Notes: generated by a model not told the origin, from the letters alone. Shown: positions 1-6,722, counted from the first letter of the stretch. The stretch is DNA of 7,132 bases from an uncultured bacterium (GCA_902783355.1 CACZQQ010000061.1:1-7132), one strand, 5' to 3'. Numbers and translations are program-made.

Positions 1-1
1 A

Positions 2-895
2 CATTGGCCAGTCGTGCTGCTGGCCCTGTTCGTCGTCGTCATCTTCCTGACCGTGATGATGACATTCCAGGTGAAGCAGACGGAGTACGCGCTGCTGAAG
101 ACCTACTCCGGCGAGCTGGTCCCCTACGGGCCGGGCCTGCATTTCCGCTGGCCCTTCATCAACTCCGTCTGGCGCCATGACAAGCGCATCCAGTGCTACG
201 AGCTGGCGGTGGGCCACGACGAGCAGTACATGACGCTGGACAACCAGCAGATCGTCATCTCGACCTACGTGCTGTGGCGCGTGGGCAACCCGGAGGTCTT
301 CCTTCGGTCGCTCGATTCCACGGAGGCCGCGGAGGAGCGCCTGGGCGACGAGGTGCGCGGCGCCCGCAGCGCCGTCATCTCCCGCTACGCCTTCAGCGAC
401 ATGGTCTCCCCCAAGTCCGGCTCCCAGACCCTCTCCAAGATCGAGGACGAGATGCTGGCCGCCATCAAGGACTCCGTGATGAAGCAGTTCGGCATCGAGA
501 TCGTGCACATCGGCTTCCGCCAGCTGGGCTTCCCCGCCGCCGTCACGCAGAACATCTACGCCGCCATGATCGCCGAGCGCGAGGCCAAGGCCAAGCGCTT
601 CGAGGACGAGGGCATGGCCGAGGCGGAGCGCATCCGCTCCGACGCCAACACGCAGGCCTCCAAGATCACCGCCATGGCCGAGGCCGAGGCCACCAAGATC
701 CGAGGCGAGGGCGACGCCAAGGCCGCCGAATACTACCGCGTCTTCGCGGCCAATCCGGAGCTGGCCAGCTTCCTGCGCAACCTGAACGCCCTGCGGACCT
801 CGCTGGGCGAGAAGGACACGCTGATCCTGGACACGACGACGGCCCCCTTCAACCTGCTGACCCCCGAGGCCCTCCAGAGCCTCCAGAAGCAGTAG
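2..895 (+). CDS. HflC-like SPFH/band-7 membrane protein (5' end outside window)
   Basis: The frame is open to the left edge (H-W-P-V before the GTG at 14), so the true start probably lies just upstream; the GTG falls inside the membrane segment and is a poor start. What is visible: one hydrophobic N-terminal helix (about the first 20 residues), then an SPFH/PHB domain opening with VKQTEYALLKTYSGELV and GPGLHFRWPF. A long charged helix follows, with the repeats AEREAKAKRFEDEG, AEAERIRSDA and ATKIRGEGDAKAAEYYRVF, and the end DTLILDTTTAPFNLL is typical of HflC. About 293 residues is close to full family length. By family knowledge, HflC and HflK form a large membrane assembly that restrains the FtsH protease or marks membrane microdomains; no ftsH is present here. 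The HflK-like gene follows after 80 bases. The family is sure; the exact role is not, and general SPFH/stomatin function is the alternative. Confidence 0.9.
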   Translation, partial: HWPVVLLALFVVVIFLTVMMTFQVKQTEYALLKTYSGELVPYGPGLHFRWPFINSVWRHDKRIQCYELAVGHDEQYMTLDNQQIVISTYVLWRVGNPEVFLRSLDSTEAAEERLGDEVRGARSAVISRYAFSDMVSPKSGSQTLSKIEDEMLAAIKDSVMKQFGIEIVHIGFRQLGFPAAVTQNIYAAMIAEREAKAKRFEDEGMAEAERIRSDANTQASKITAMAEAEATKIRGEGDAKAAEYYRVFAANPELASFLRNLNALRTSLGEKDTLILDTTTAPFNLLTPEALQSLQKQ

Positions 896-900
896 GCGCG

Positions 901-913
901 GCGGGCGCCCCGC
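901..913 (+). other. small GC hairpin between the two SPFH genes
   Basis: GCGGG (901-905) can pair with CCCGC (909-913) around a 3-base loop, six bases after the upstream stop codon. There is no T-run after it, so it is not a convincing intrinsic terminator. It could slow RNA decay or set relative expression of the two SPFH genes, but in DNA this rich in G and C such short stems also occur by chance. Confidence 0.2.
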
Positions 914-975
914 GACGGAAAGGCCGCCGCGGAAAGCCCCCTCTCCCAGACAAGCCATTTCCGGATGAAAGTGAC

Positions 976-2229
976 ATGCAGAACGACACCAGCAACAATC
1001 TGAACGGCCAGGGCGGAGGCCCCAGGCCCGCGCCGGGCGGCGTCGCCAGCCTGACGCGGATGCTCCGCATCCTCTTCTTCTGCTTCCTGACGCTCATCAT
1101 CGCCGTCTTCGTCTACTACTTCATCTTCAGCGGCATCTTCCGCGTGGACGAACAGTACGAGGCCATGCTCATGCGCTTCGGCGTCCTCCAGTACCGCTCC
1201 GGCGACGGCGGCAACACGCCCATCCTCGCCAGCGGCAAGTGGTACTGGTCCTATCCCTATCCGGTGGACGAGGTGATCATGGTGCCCGCCAACAAGTCGG
1301 TCTCCGTCTCCACGGAGAACACCTTCAAGGCGTGGATCGCGCCGACGGGCGCGGCCATCGGCGCCGCCAACCGCGAGCTGCGCACCGGCGTGGACGGATA
1401 CGTCGTGGCGGCCGACATGCACATCTTCCACGTGGAGTGGGTCGTCTCCTACAAGGTCCGCAACGCCGAAAAGTACTACCTCGACTTCTACGACGACGGC
1501 GACTCCGGCGCGGAGAACAACACGCGCGGCGCCATCGCCAAGCCGGGCATCGTCCAGGCCAAGGAGAAGGACCGCCTCCGCGGCCACCAGGTCATCATCC
1601 GCAACCTCCTCTCCGACGCCGTGCTCTCCGAGACGGCCGGCTGGACCACGGAGGAGCTCATCAAGGCGAGCCGCGCCGCCGACGAGGGCGCCACCGAGCG
1701 CATCGAGGAGCGCGTCCGCAGCCTGCTGGAGGAGAAGGTGGAGCGCATCGGGCTCGGCATTGAGATCCAGAGCGTGACGCTCTTGGGGCTCTACCAGCCG
1801 CCCGCGGCGGCGCTGCAGGCCTTCAACTCCGTCAACGCCAGAGAACGCAACAAGCAGACCGCCATCAAGAACGCGCAGGCATACGCGAGCACGCTGCTGA
1901 CGCAGGCCAACGCCAACCGCGAACGCATCGTCGGCGAGGCCACCGCCTACCAGGAGACCATCGTCCGCAAGATGCAGGCCGAGGCCCAGTACTTCGAGGC
2001 GATCCTGGCCGAATACCGCCAGAACCCCAAGTCCACCCTGACGGTCCTCTACACGGAGGCGCTGGAGCAGATGCTGGGCGCCGTGCCCGTCAAGTACGTG
2101 CTGCACACGGACGGGGAGGGCGCCGTCAAGCAGCTGCGGCTGCAGATCGCGCCGCCGTCCGCCCCGGAGCGCAACGACCAGCCCGACGCGGCGGCCGCCG
2201 CGCAGGAGCCCGCCTCGGCCCAGCCCTGA
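976..2229 (+). CDS. HflK-like SPFH/band-7 membrane protein
   Basis: 417 residues. The ATG at 976 is chosen because it gives the Gly/Pro/Asn-rich flexible N-terminus (residues 1-25) typical of HflK, followed by a single membrane helix at about 30-54. The SPFH domain starts at FRVDEQYEAMLMRFG and includes GKWYWSYPYPVDEVI and, further on, ADMHIFHVEWVVSYKV. These correspond to the HflK W-x-x-P-x-P and 'TGDxNI' regions, although the TGD is AAD here. A long charged helix with AYASTLLTQANANRERIVGEA and a Pro/Ala-rich tail complete it. The frame is open far upstream, but that part is a shadow of the preceding gene. Order is HflC-like then HflK-like, the reverse of Escherichia coli hflK-hflC. The pair would be anchored in the inner membrane as a hetero-oligomeric scaffold. 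The P-type ATPase follows after 37 bases, which suggests co-transcription. Family is sure; partner protease or cargo is unknown. Confidence 0.9.
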   Translation: MQNDTSNNLNGQGGGPRPAPGGVASLTRMLRILFFCFLTLIIAVFVYYFIFSGIFRVDEQYEAMLMRFGVLQYRSGDGGNTPILASGKWYWSYPYPVDEVIMVPANKSVSVSTENTFKAWIAPTGAAIGAANRELRTGVDGYVVAADMHIFHVEWVVSYKVRNAEKYYLDFYDDGDSGAENNTRGAIAKPGIVQAKEKDRLRGHQVIIRNLLSDAVLSETAGWTTEELIKASRAADEGATERIEERVRSLLEEKVERIGLGIEIQSVTLLGLYQPPAAALQAFNSVNARERNKQTAIKNAQAYASTLLTQANANRERIVGEATAYQETIVRKMQAEAQYFEAILAEYRQNPKSTLTVLYTEALEQMLGAVPVKYVLHTDGEGAVKQLRLQIAPPSAPERNDQPDAAAAAQEPASAQP

Positions 2230-2266
2230 CGCACGCACGTGAACCCCTTTCCAAGAGACTGAAGCA

Positions 2267-4204
2267 ATGGCTGAAGACAAGAAAAACGAGAACATGCCTG
2301 CCCGCAAGGTCACGCAGGTCACCCGCTCGGACATGGGGCGCCTGGCCGTGGCCCTCTTCGGCGGCATCCTTGTGCTCAACTCCTATCTGGCGAGCCTCTT
2401 CTTCGCAGGGCGCATCGACGCCTTCGCGATGAACCTCTCCGCCATCGTCGGCTCCGTCATCCTCTCGCTGCCCATCATCTGGGAGGCGGCCTGCGACCTC
2501 TTCCACGGCAAGGTGGGCATGAACGAGCTGGTGGCCCTCGCCCTGCTGGCCGCCTTCGCGCGGGACGACTACCGCATCGCCGGCGCGGTCGCCTTCTTCA
2601 TGCTCATCTCCATCACCATCGAGAAGCGCACCGCCATCGGCGCCGAGGCCGCCATCGAGGCCGTCGTCCGCATGACCCCAAGGACCGCCCGGCGGCTCAA
2701 CGCCCAGACCGGCGCCGAGGAGGAGTGCGACGCCATCCGCGACCTGAACGTGGGCGACGTCTGCCGCGTGCGCCCCGGCGAGAACTTCCCCGCGGACGGC
2801 AGGATCCTCCGCGGGACCTCCACGGTCAACCAGGCCTCCATCACAGGCGAATCGCTGCCCACCGACAAGAACGCGGGGGACGAGGTGTACGCCGGCACGC
2901 TGAACCTGACCGGCCTCGTGGAGTTCGAGGTCACCCGCAAGGGCACCGACACGACGCTGGGCAAGGTGCGCAACCTCATCGCCAGCGCGGAGCAGTCCAA
3001 GATGCCCATCCAGCGCATGATCGACCAGTACATCGGCTACTACACGCCCGTCATCCTGATGATTTCGGGGCTGACGTGGTTCATCACGCGCGACATGAGC
3101 CGCGTCATCGCGGTGCTGGTGATGGCGGTCCCCGCCGCGCTGGTCCTGGCGCATCCCTCCGCCGTCATCGCCGCCATCTCCGCCGCCTCCCGCCTGGGCA
3201 TCCTCATCAAGGACGTCTCCCAGATCGAGCTGGTGGCCAAGGTGAAGGCCATCATCTTCGACAAGACCGGCACGCTGACCGAGGGCAACCTGGAGGTCGC
3301 CCGCCTCGAACCCGTCCAGGAGGGCGACCTGGCGCAGCTGGTCCAGGTCGCGGTCTCCGTGGAGCACCACTCCAACCACCCCACCGCCGAGGCCATCAAG
3401 AAGCTGGCGCAGAAGGTGGGCATCGACGTGCTCGTCCCCGACCAGTACGAGGAGGTCGCCGGCAAGGGCGTCTCCGCCGTCGTCGACGGAAAACGCTGCC
3501 TGGTGGGCCGCCAGAGCTGGCTGGCCGAGCAGGGCGTCGACGTCTCCATGCTGGAGCAGAGCCACGAGGCCACCCAGAAGGAGGGCATGTCCATCGTGAC
3601 CGTCGCCTGCGACGGCAAGGCGCTCGGCTGGATCGGCCTCCACGACGCCATCCGCCCCGTCTCCGCCGAGGCCGTCAAGGAGCTGCGCGAACTGGGCGTG
3701 GAGCACTGCTGCATGGTCACAGGCGACAACCAGCAGGTGGCCAATGTGGTCGCAGGCAAGATCGGCGTCACCGAGGTCTACGCGGGCTGCCTCCCCGAGG
3801 AGAAGGCGAAGGTGGTCGAGGCCCTCAAGAAGGACGGCTCCATCGTGGCGGTCGTCGGCGACGGCGTCAACGACGCGCCCGCCCTGGCGGCCGGCGACAT
3901 CGGCATGGCCATGGGCGCCTTCGGCTCCGACATCGCCGTCCAGTCCGCCTCCGTCGCCCTCATGAACAACGACCTGCGCCGGATCCCCTTCTTCATCGGG
4001 CTGTCGCGCCGCACGCGCATGCTCATGAACCAGAACCTGGCCATCGGCCTGAGCTTCATCACCATCGGCGTCTACTTCGCCATCGCCGGCGAGCTGGGCC
4101 CCGTCGGCGCCGCCCTCATCCATACCGTCTCCAGCCTCCTCGTCATCTTCAACAGCGCCCGCCTGGTGCGCTCCGGAGAGGTGCTGGACAATACAAATAA
4201 CTAG
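2267..4204 (+). CDS. P1B-like cation-transporting P-type ATPase lacking the CPC motif
   Basis: 645 residues. It keeps the full catalytic machinery: TGES in the actuator domain (193-196), phosphorylation motif DKTGT with Asp332, an SxHP-type nucleotide-binding motif with His371-Pro372 (the mark of P1B heavy-metal pumps), TGDN (485-488) and GDGVNDAP (531-538). The hydrophobic pattern fits eight membrane helices: about 24-46, 55-75, 85-98, 102-119, 259-274, 279-301, 591-611 and 614-634. Two things are odd. The CPC of helix 6 that binds metal in P1B pumps reads Val288-Pro289-Ala290, and there is no N-terminal CxxC metal-binding domain. The last helix has HTVSS (619-623), loosely like the H-E-G-x-T of cobalt-type P1B pumps. 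The transported ion therefore cannot be assigned, and copper/silver and zinc/cadmium pumping by the usual site looks unlikely. An AAGAGA at 2253-2258 is a fair ribosome binding site for the ATG. The gene sits between the SPFH pair and an ABC ATPase gene. Confidence 0.9.
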   Translation: MAEDKKNENMPARKVTQVTRSDMGRLAVALFGGILVLNSYLASLFFAGRIDAFAMNLSAIVGSVILSLPIIWEAACDLFHGKVGMNELVALALLAAFARDDYRIAGAVAFFMLISITIEKRTAIGAEAAIEAVVRMTPRTARRLNAQTGAEEECDAIRDLNVGDVCRVRPGENFPADGRILRGTSTVNQASITGESLPTDKNAGDEVYAGTLNLTGLVEFEVTRKGTDTTLGKVRNLIASAEQSKMPIQRMIDQYIGYYTPVILMISGLTWFITRDMSRVIAVLVMAVPAALVLAHPSAVIAAISAASRLGILIKDVSQIELVAKVKAIIFDKTGTLTEGNLEVARLEPVQEGDLAQLVQVAVSVEHHSNHPTAEAIKKLAQKVGIDVLVPDQYEEVAGKGVSAVVDGKRCLVGRQSWLAEQGVDVSMLEQSHEATQKEGMSIVTVACDGKALGWIGLHDAIRPVSAEAVKELRELGVEHCCMVTGDNQQVANVVAGKIGVTEVYAGCLPEEKAKVVEALKKDGSIVAVVGDGVNDAPALAAGDIGMAMGAFGSDIAVQSASVALMNNDLRRIPFFIGLSRRTRMLMNQNLAIGLSFITIGVYFAIAGELGPVGAALIHTVSSLLVIFNSARLVRSGEVLDNTNN

Positions 4205-4213
4205 TTGACTACC

Positions 4214-4220
4214 AGAAGGA
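4214..4220 (+). promoter_or_regulatory. ribosome binding site of the ABC ATPase gene
   Basis: AGAAGGA lies nine bases before the ATG at 4230 and is the clearest Shine-Dalgarno sequence in the window. It fixes the start of the ABC gene. The 25-base gap after the P-type ATPase stop leaves no room for a terminator. Confidence 0.6.
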
Positions 4221-4229
4221 TACATAAAG

Positions 4230-5435
4230 ATGTCTGACAAGGCGAACAAGCAGGACAATGTGGTTGTCGAGGCCGTCGGCCTGACCAAGATCTTCAGTGA
4301 CTTCTGGGGGCGGCCGAAGGCGCGCGCCGTCAACGGCATCGACTTCACCATCCATGCGGGCGAGGTCTTCGGCCTGCTGGGCCCCAACGGCTCCGGCAAG
4401 TCCACCACCATCAAGATGATTCTCGGGCTGCTCTATCCGACGCGCGGCACGCTGTCGGTCTTCGGCGCCTCGCCGCAGGAGGTCAGCATCAAGAGCCGCA
4501 TCGGCTACCTCCCCGAGGAGACATACCTCTACAAGTACCTGACCGCCTATGAGACGCTAGACTTCTACGGCGCCCTCTTCGGGCTCGGCGAGGAGCAGCG
4601 CAAGGAGCGCACCAGCCAGCTGCTGGAGATGGTCGGCCTCGCCCACGCCTTCGACCGCCCCGTCGGCGAGTTCTCCAAGGGCATGGCCCGCCGAATCGGC
4701 CTCGCGCAGGCCCTCGTCAACGACCCCGACCTGGTGATTCTCGACGAGCCCACCAGCGGCCTGGACCCCATCGGCTGCAGCGAAGTCAAGAACGTCATCA
4801 AGCTGCTGGCCTCCCGAGGCAAGACCGTCATCCTCTGCAGCCATCTGCTGGGCGACGTGCAGGACGTCTGCAGCCGCGTCATGATGCTCTACGGCGGCCA
4901 GATCCGCGTCCAGGGCGAACTGAAGGACATCCTGAGCGAGGAGGACAAGACGCGCGTCATCACGCCGCGCCTCTCCGAACAGACCGTCGCCGAGCTGCGC
5001 GCGTTCCTGAAGGCGCACGGCGTCCAGGACGCCGCCGCCGTCCAGGTGGACAATCCGGAGCGCAGCCTGGAGTCCTTCTTCCTGGACGTCGTCCGCCAGG
5101 CCACCGAGCAGAAGGTGCAGACCGCCGGCGCGCAGGCCAACGGCGAAATCCCCGAATATCTGCAGGGCAAGGATGCCGCCGCCGACATCCTCGAGACGCT
5201 GCGCAAGCGTCCCGACGAGGAGAAGGCGAAGGCGGAGGCCGCCGCCGCGGAGGCCAAGCTGCGCGAGGCGACCGCCAAGGCCAAGCAGCTCGACGCCCTG
5301 AAGACGCTGCAGGGCGACGCGGAGGCGGACAAGGCCGCCGCCGCGAAGAACGCCGCCGAGGAGCAGGCCCGCGAGGCGGACGCCGCCCAGAAGGCCGAGC
5401 TCCAGCGCAAGCTCGAGAGCCTCACGAAGAAATAG
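4230..5435 (+). CDS. ABC transporter ATP-binding protein with long charged C-terminal tail
   Basis: 401 residues. Residues 1-235 are a complete ABC nucleotide-binding domain: Walker A GPNGSGKST (51-59), signature FSKGM (148-152), Walker B LVILDEP (168-174), D-loop SGLDP (176-180) and switch His205 in ILCSHLL. The FSKGM signature and GYLPEE Q-loop replacement region are typical of the CcmA/ABC-2 exporter class (for example NatA and NosF types). Residues 236-300 form a subfamily C-terminal domain ending in SLESFFLDVVRQ. From about 320 to the end the protein is almost entirely Ala, Lys, Glu, Arg and Gln, with a likely long helix or coiled coil. It would drive an ABC-2 type permease, but none is encoded in the window; one may lie upstream of the SPFH pair. 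The gene is preceded by a good ribosome binding site. The substrate is unknown. Confidence 0.92.
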   Translation: MSDKANKQDNVVVEAVGLTKIFSDFWGRPKARAVNGIDFTIHAGEVFGLLGPNGSGKSTTIKMILGLLYPTRGTLSVFGASPQEVSIKSRIGYLPEETYLYKYLTAYETLDFYGALFGLGEEQRKERTSQLLEMVGLAHAFDRPVGEFSKGMARRIGLAQALVNDPDLVILDEPTSGLDPIGCSEVKNVIKLLASRGKTVILCSHLLGDVQDVCSRVMMLYGGQIRVQGELKDILSEEDKTRVITPRLSEQTVAELRAFLKAHGVQDAAAVQVDNPERSLESFFLDVVRQATEQKVQTAGAQANGEIPEYLQGKDAAADILETLRKRPDEEKAKAEAAAAEAKLREATAKAKQLDALKTLQGDAEADKAAAAKNAAEEQAREADAAQKAELQRKLESLTKK

Positions 5436-5446
5436 GCTGGCACGCC

Positions 5447-6043
5447 ATGAAATCCTATCGGCTGGTTGCAGTTGACATCGGCAACACGCTGGTGCGGCAG
5501 TGCCCGGAGCGCTTCAACGCCTTCCTGGGGCTGCCGCCCGACCCCGAACATGTCGCAGGCATCCATCCCTGGCGGGCGCTCTTCCGCGACTTCCTCCTCG
5601 GGCTTGTCCCCGAGGGGGAATACATCCGGCGCTACGCGGCCGAGGAGTTCGGCGGCCGCTTCAGCGTGGAGCAGTGCCTCCAGGCCCACGAGGCCTATCT
5701 GAGCGGCGCCTTCCCAGGCATGCCCGCCCTCCTGCGCGAGATGCAGGCGCTCTCGCAGACGCGCTTCGTCTTCTTCTCAGACGTGAACCCCATCCATTTC
5801 CGCGCCTTCCGGAAGCATACGCAGGGCGACTATGACTTCATCGTCGACGCCATCCGAAGCGACGAGATCCACAGCCTGAAGGATTCGCCCGACGGCCTCA
5901 TGTTCACCGCCTTCGAGGAGCGCTACGGAAAGCCCGACCTCTATCTGGACGACCGGCAGGACCTCATCGACATCGCCCGCGCCCACGGCTGGAACGCCGT
6001 CCAGGCCGACGGCAATGCAGAGCATCTGAAAGCCAAACTCTAG
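5447..6043 (+). CDS. HAD-superfamily hydrolase, YihX/HAD-IA-like
   Basis: 198 residues, the normal size for a small HAD-IA phosphatase with an alpha-helical cap between motifs I and II. Motif I reads VAVDIGNTLV, with nucleophile Asp10. The usual second Asp is Gly12, as in the 'FDxGNV' group that includes sugar phosphatase YihX. Motif II is FVFFSDVNPIH with Ser111, motif III Lys145 in SLKDSPDGLMF, and motif IV YLDDRQD with Asp168-Asp169, followed by IARAHGWNAVQ. All core residues other than the second Asp are present, so an active phosphohydrolase is likely; the substrate cannot be read from sequence. The ATG lies 11 bases after the ABC gene stop, with no strong ribosome binding site, so translation may be coupled to that gene. 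No functional link to the transport genes is evident. Confidence 0.85.
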   Translation: MKSYRLVAVDIGNTLVRQCPERFNAFLGLPPDPEHVAGIHPWRALFRDFLLGLVPEGEYIRRYAAEEFGGRFSVEQCLQAHEAYLSGAFPGMPALLREMQALSQTRFVFFSDVNPIHFRAFRKHTQGDYDFIVDAIRSDEIHSLKDSPDGLMFTAFEERYGKPDLYLDDRQDLIDIARAHGWNAVQADGNAEHLKAKL

Positions 6044-6049
6044 TACTGT

Positions 6050-6059
6050 ACCTATATAG
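6050..6059. repeat. 10-base direct repeat, copy upstream of ruvC
   Basis: ACCTATATAG here is identical to the sequence at 6713-6722. The two copies lie immediately outside the ruvC start and at the ruvC stop. They contain the 8-base palindrome CTATATAG and stand out as AT-rich in a GC-rich region. Confidence 0.6.
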
Positions 6060-6060
6060 T
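6055..6060 (+). promoter_or_regulatory. possible -10 element TATAGT for ruvC
   Basis: TATAGT matches the bacterial -10 consensus at four of six positions and ends five bases before the GTG at 6066. A transcript from it would begin at or next to the start codon, which would make it leaderless. No recognisable -35 box lies 16-18 bases upstream (around 6031-6038 the sequence is AGCCAAAC). The call rests mostly on its AT content in a GC-rich setting. Confidence 0.3.
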
Positions 6061-6065
6061 ACACC

Positions 6066-6722
6066 GTGCGCATCAAGAACGACGCCAAACTGGCGGCCCT
6101 TCTGGCCGCGTCCGAAGCCCGCGCCCGCGGCGAGCGCCCGCAGGGGACAGGCATTGCCTGGAAGACGGAGAAGAGCGGCGGCAGAAAGGCCGCCGTCGTC
6201 AACGCCTCGTGGGAGGGGCAGTGCCGCATTCTGGGCATGGACACCGCCCTGCGCAAGACCGGCTGGGGCATCATCGACGTCAACGGCAAGCGCGTCACGG
6301 CGGTTGATTGCGGCGTCGTCCTGAATCCGCCGACGGCCAGCGTCACCGACTGCCTGCGCCATCTGAACAACGCCATCAAGGGCCTCATCGAACGCTACAG
6401 CCCCGACGCCTGCGCCATCGAGGGCGGCTTCTACTGCAAGAACGCCAGGACCGCCATCATTCTGGGCACCGCGCGCGGCGCCGTCCTGGGCGTCCTCGCC
6501 GAAGCGCATCTGGACACCTTCGAATACGCGCCGCGACAGGCCAAGCAGAGCGTCACCGGCCGCGGCAACGCCAGCAAGGAGCAGGTCGCCGCCATGGTCG
6601 CCAACATCCTCAAGATCAAGACCGACAATCTGGCGGACGATTCGACGGACGCCCTTGCGCTGGCGCTCTGCCACGCCATCTGCCTCCAGAACCCCTACCT
6701 CGCCCCCGAACAACCTATATAG
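6066..6722 (+). CDS. ruvC: crossover junction endodeoxyribonuclease RuvC with N-terminal extension
   Basis: 218 residues. RuvC cuts Holliday junctions during recombination and repair. The domain begins at about residue 54 with RILGMDTALRKTGWGII and holds all four metal-binding acids: Asp59, Glu119 (in AIEGGFYCKNARTAI), Asp192 and Asp195 (the D-x-x-D of DSTDALALALCHA). The conserved KQSVTGRGNASKEQV segment is also intact. The E. coli enzyme has 173 residues, so about 53 residues at the N-terminus are extra; they are rich in Lys, Arg and Ala. The GTG at 6066 is the only reasonable start: a stop codon (6057-6059) lies just upstream in frame, and the next ATG (Met58) is inside the active-site motif. 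No Shine-Dalgarno sequence precedes it. The ruvA and ruvB genes are not nearby. No deviation in codon use suggests transfer. Confidence 0.9.
   Translation: MRIKNDAKLAALLAASEARARGERPQGTGIAWKTEKSGGRKAAVVNASWEGQCRILGMDTALRKTGWGIIDVNGKRVTAVDCGVVLNPPTASVTDCLRHLNNAIKGLIERYSPDACAIEGGFYCKNARTAIILGTARGAVLGVLAEAHLDTFEYAPRQAKQSVTGRGNASKEQVAAMVANILKIKTDNLADDSTDALALALCHAICLQNPYLAPEQPI

Larger units (their letters stand above)
6047..6063. promoter_or_regulatory. inverted repeat TGTAC-N7-GTACA upstream of ruvC, possible operator
   Basis: Two 5-base arms (6047-6051 and 6059-6063) are separated by a 7-base AT-only-plus-C spacer. The repeat occupies most of the 22-base gap between the HAD and ruvC genes and ends three bases before the ruvC GTG. 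GTAC occurs three times in 20 bases here (6043, 6048, 6059). The size and symmetry suit a dimeric repressor such as LexA or a helix-turn-helix regulator, but no regulator can be named from this alone. Confidence 0.35.

Noticed and set aside
901..913. GC hairpin after the HflC-like gene as an intrinsic terminator
   Set aside because: The stem is five base pairs and no T-run follows, so it should not end transcription.
193..975. Upstream extension of the HflK-like frame to 193
   Set aside because: This part overlaps the HflC-like gene in another frame and encodes Arg/Gly/Pro-rich nonsense; the real N-terminus begins at the ATG at 976.
733..2379. Long - strand open frame (548 codons) opposite the HflK-like gene
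   Set aside because: Same cause: it is a mirror of a GC-rich coding strand, with a Val/Leu/Gly/Arg repeat-like product and no family signature.
2725..4200. Second + strand open frame (491 codons) inside the P-type ATPase gene
   Set aside because: Arg/Gly/His-rich product with no domain; a frame shadow of the verified ATPase frame.
4205..4226. TTGACT followed by TACATA before the ABC gene as a -35/-10 promoter
   Set aside because: The two boxes are only ten bases apart, far short of the 16-18 needed; the sequence is better explained by the ribosome binding site AGAAGGA.
2126..4414. Very long open frame on the - strand (762 codons) opposite the P-type ATPase gene
   Set aside because: It follows from the strong G/C bias at third positions of the + strand gene. 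Its product is Asp/Gly/His-rich low-complexity sequence with no recognisable domain, while the + strand has full P-type ATPase motifs.
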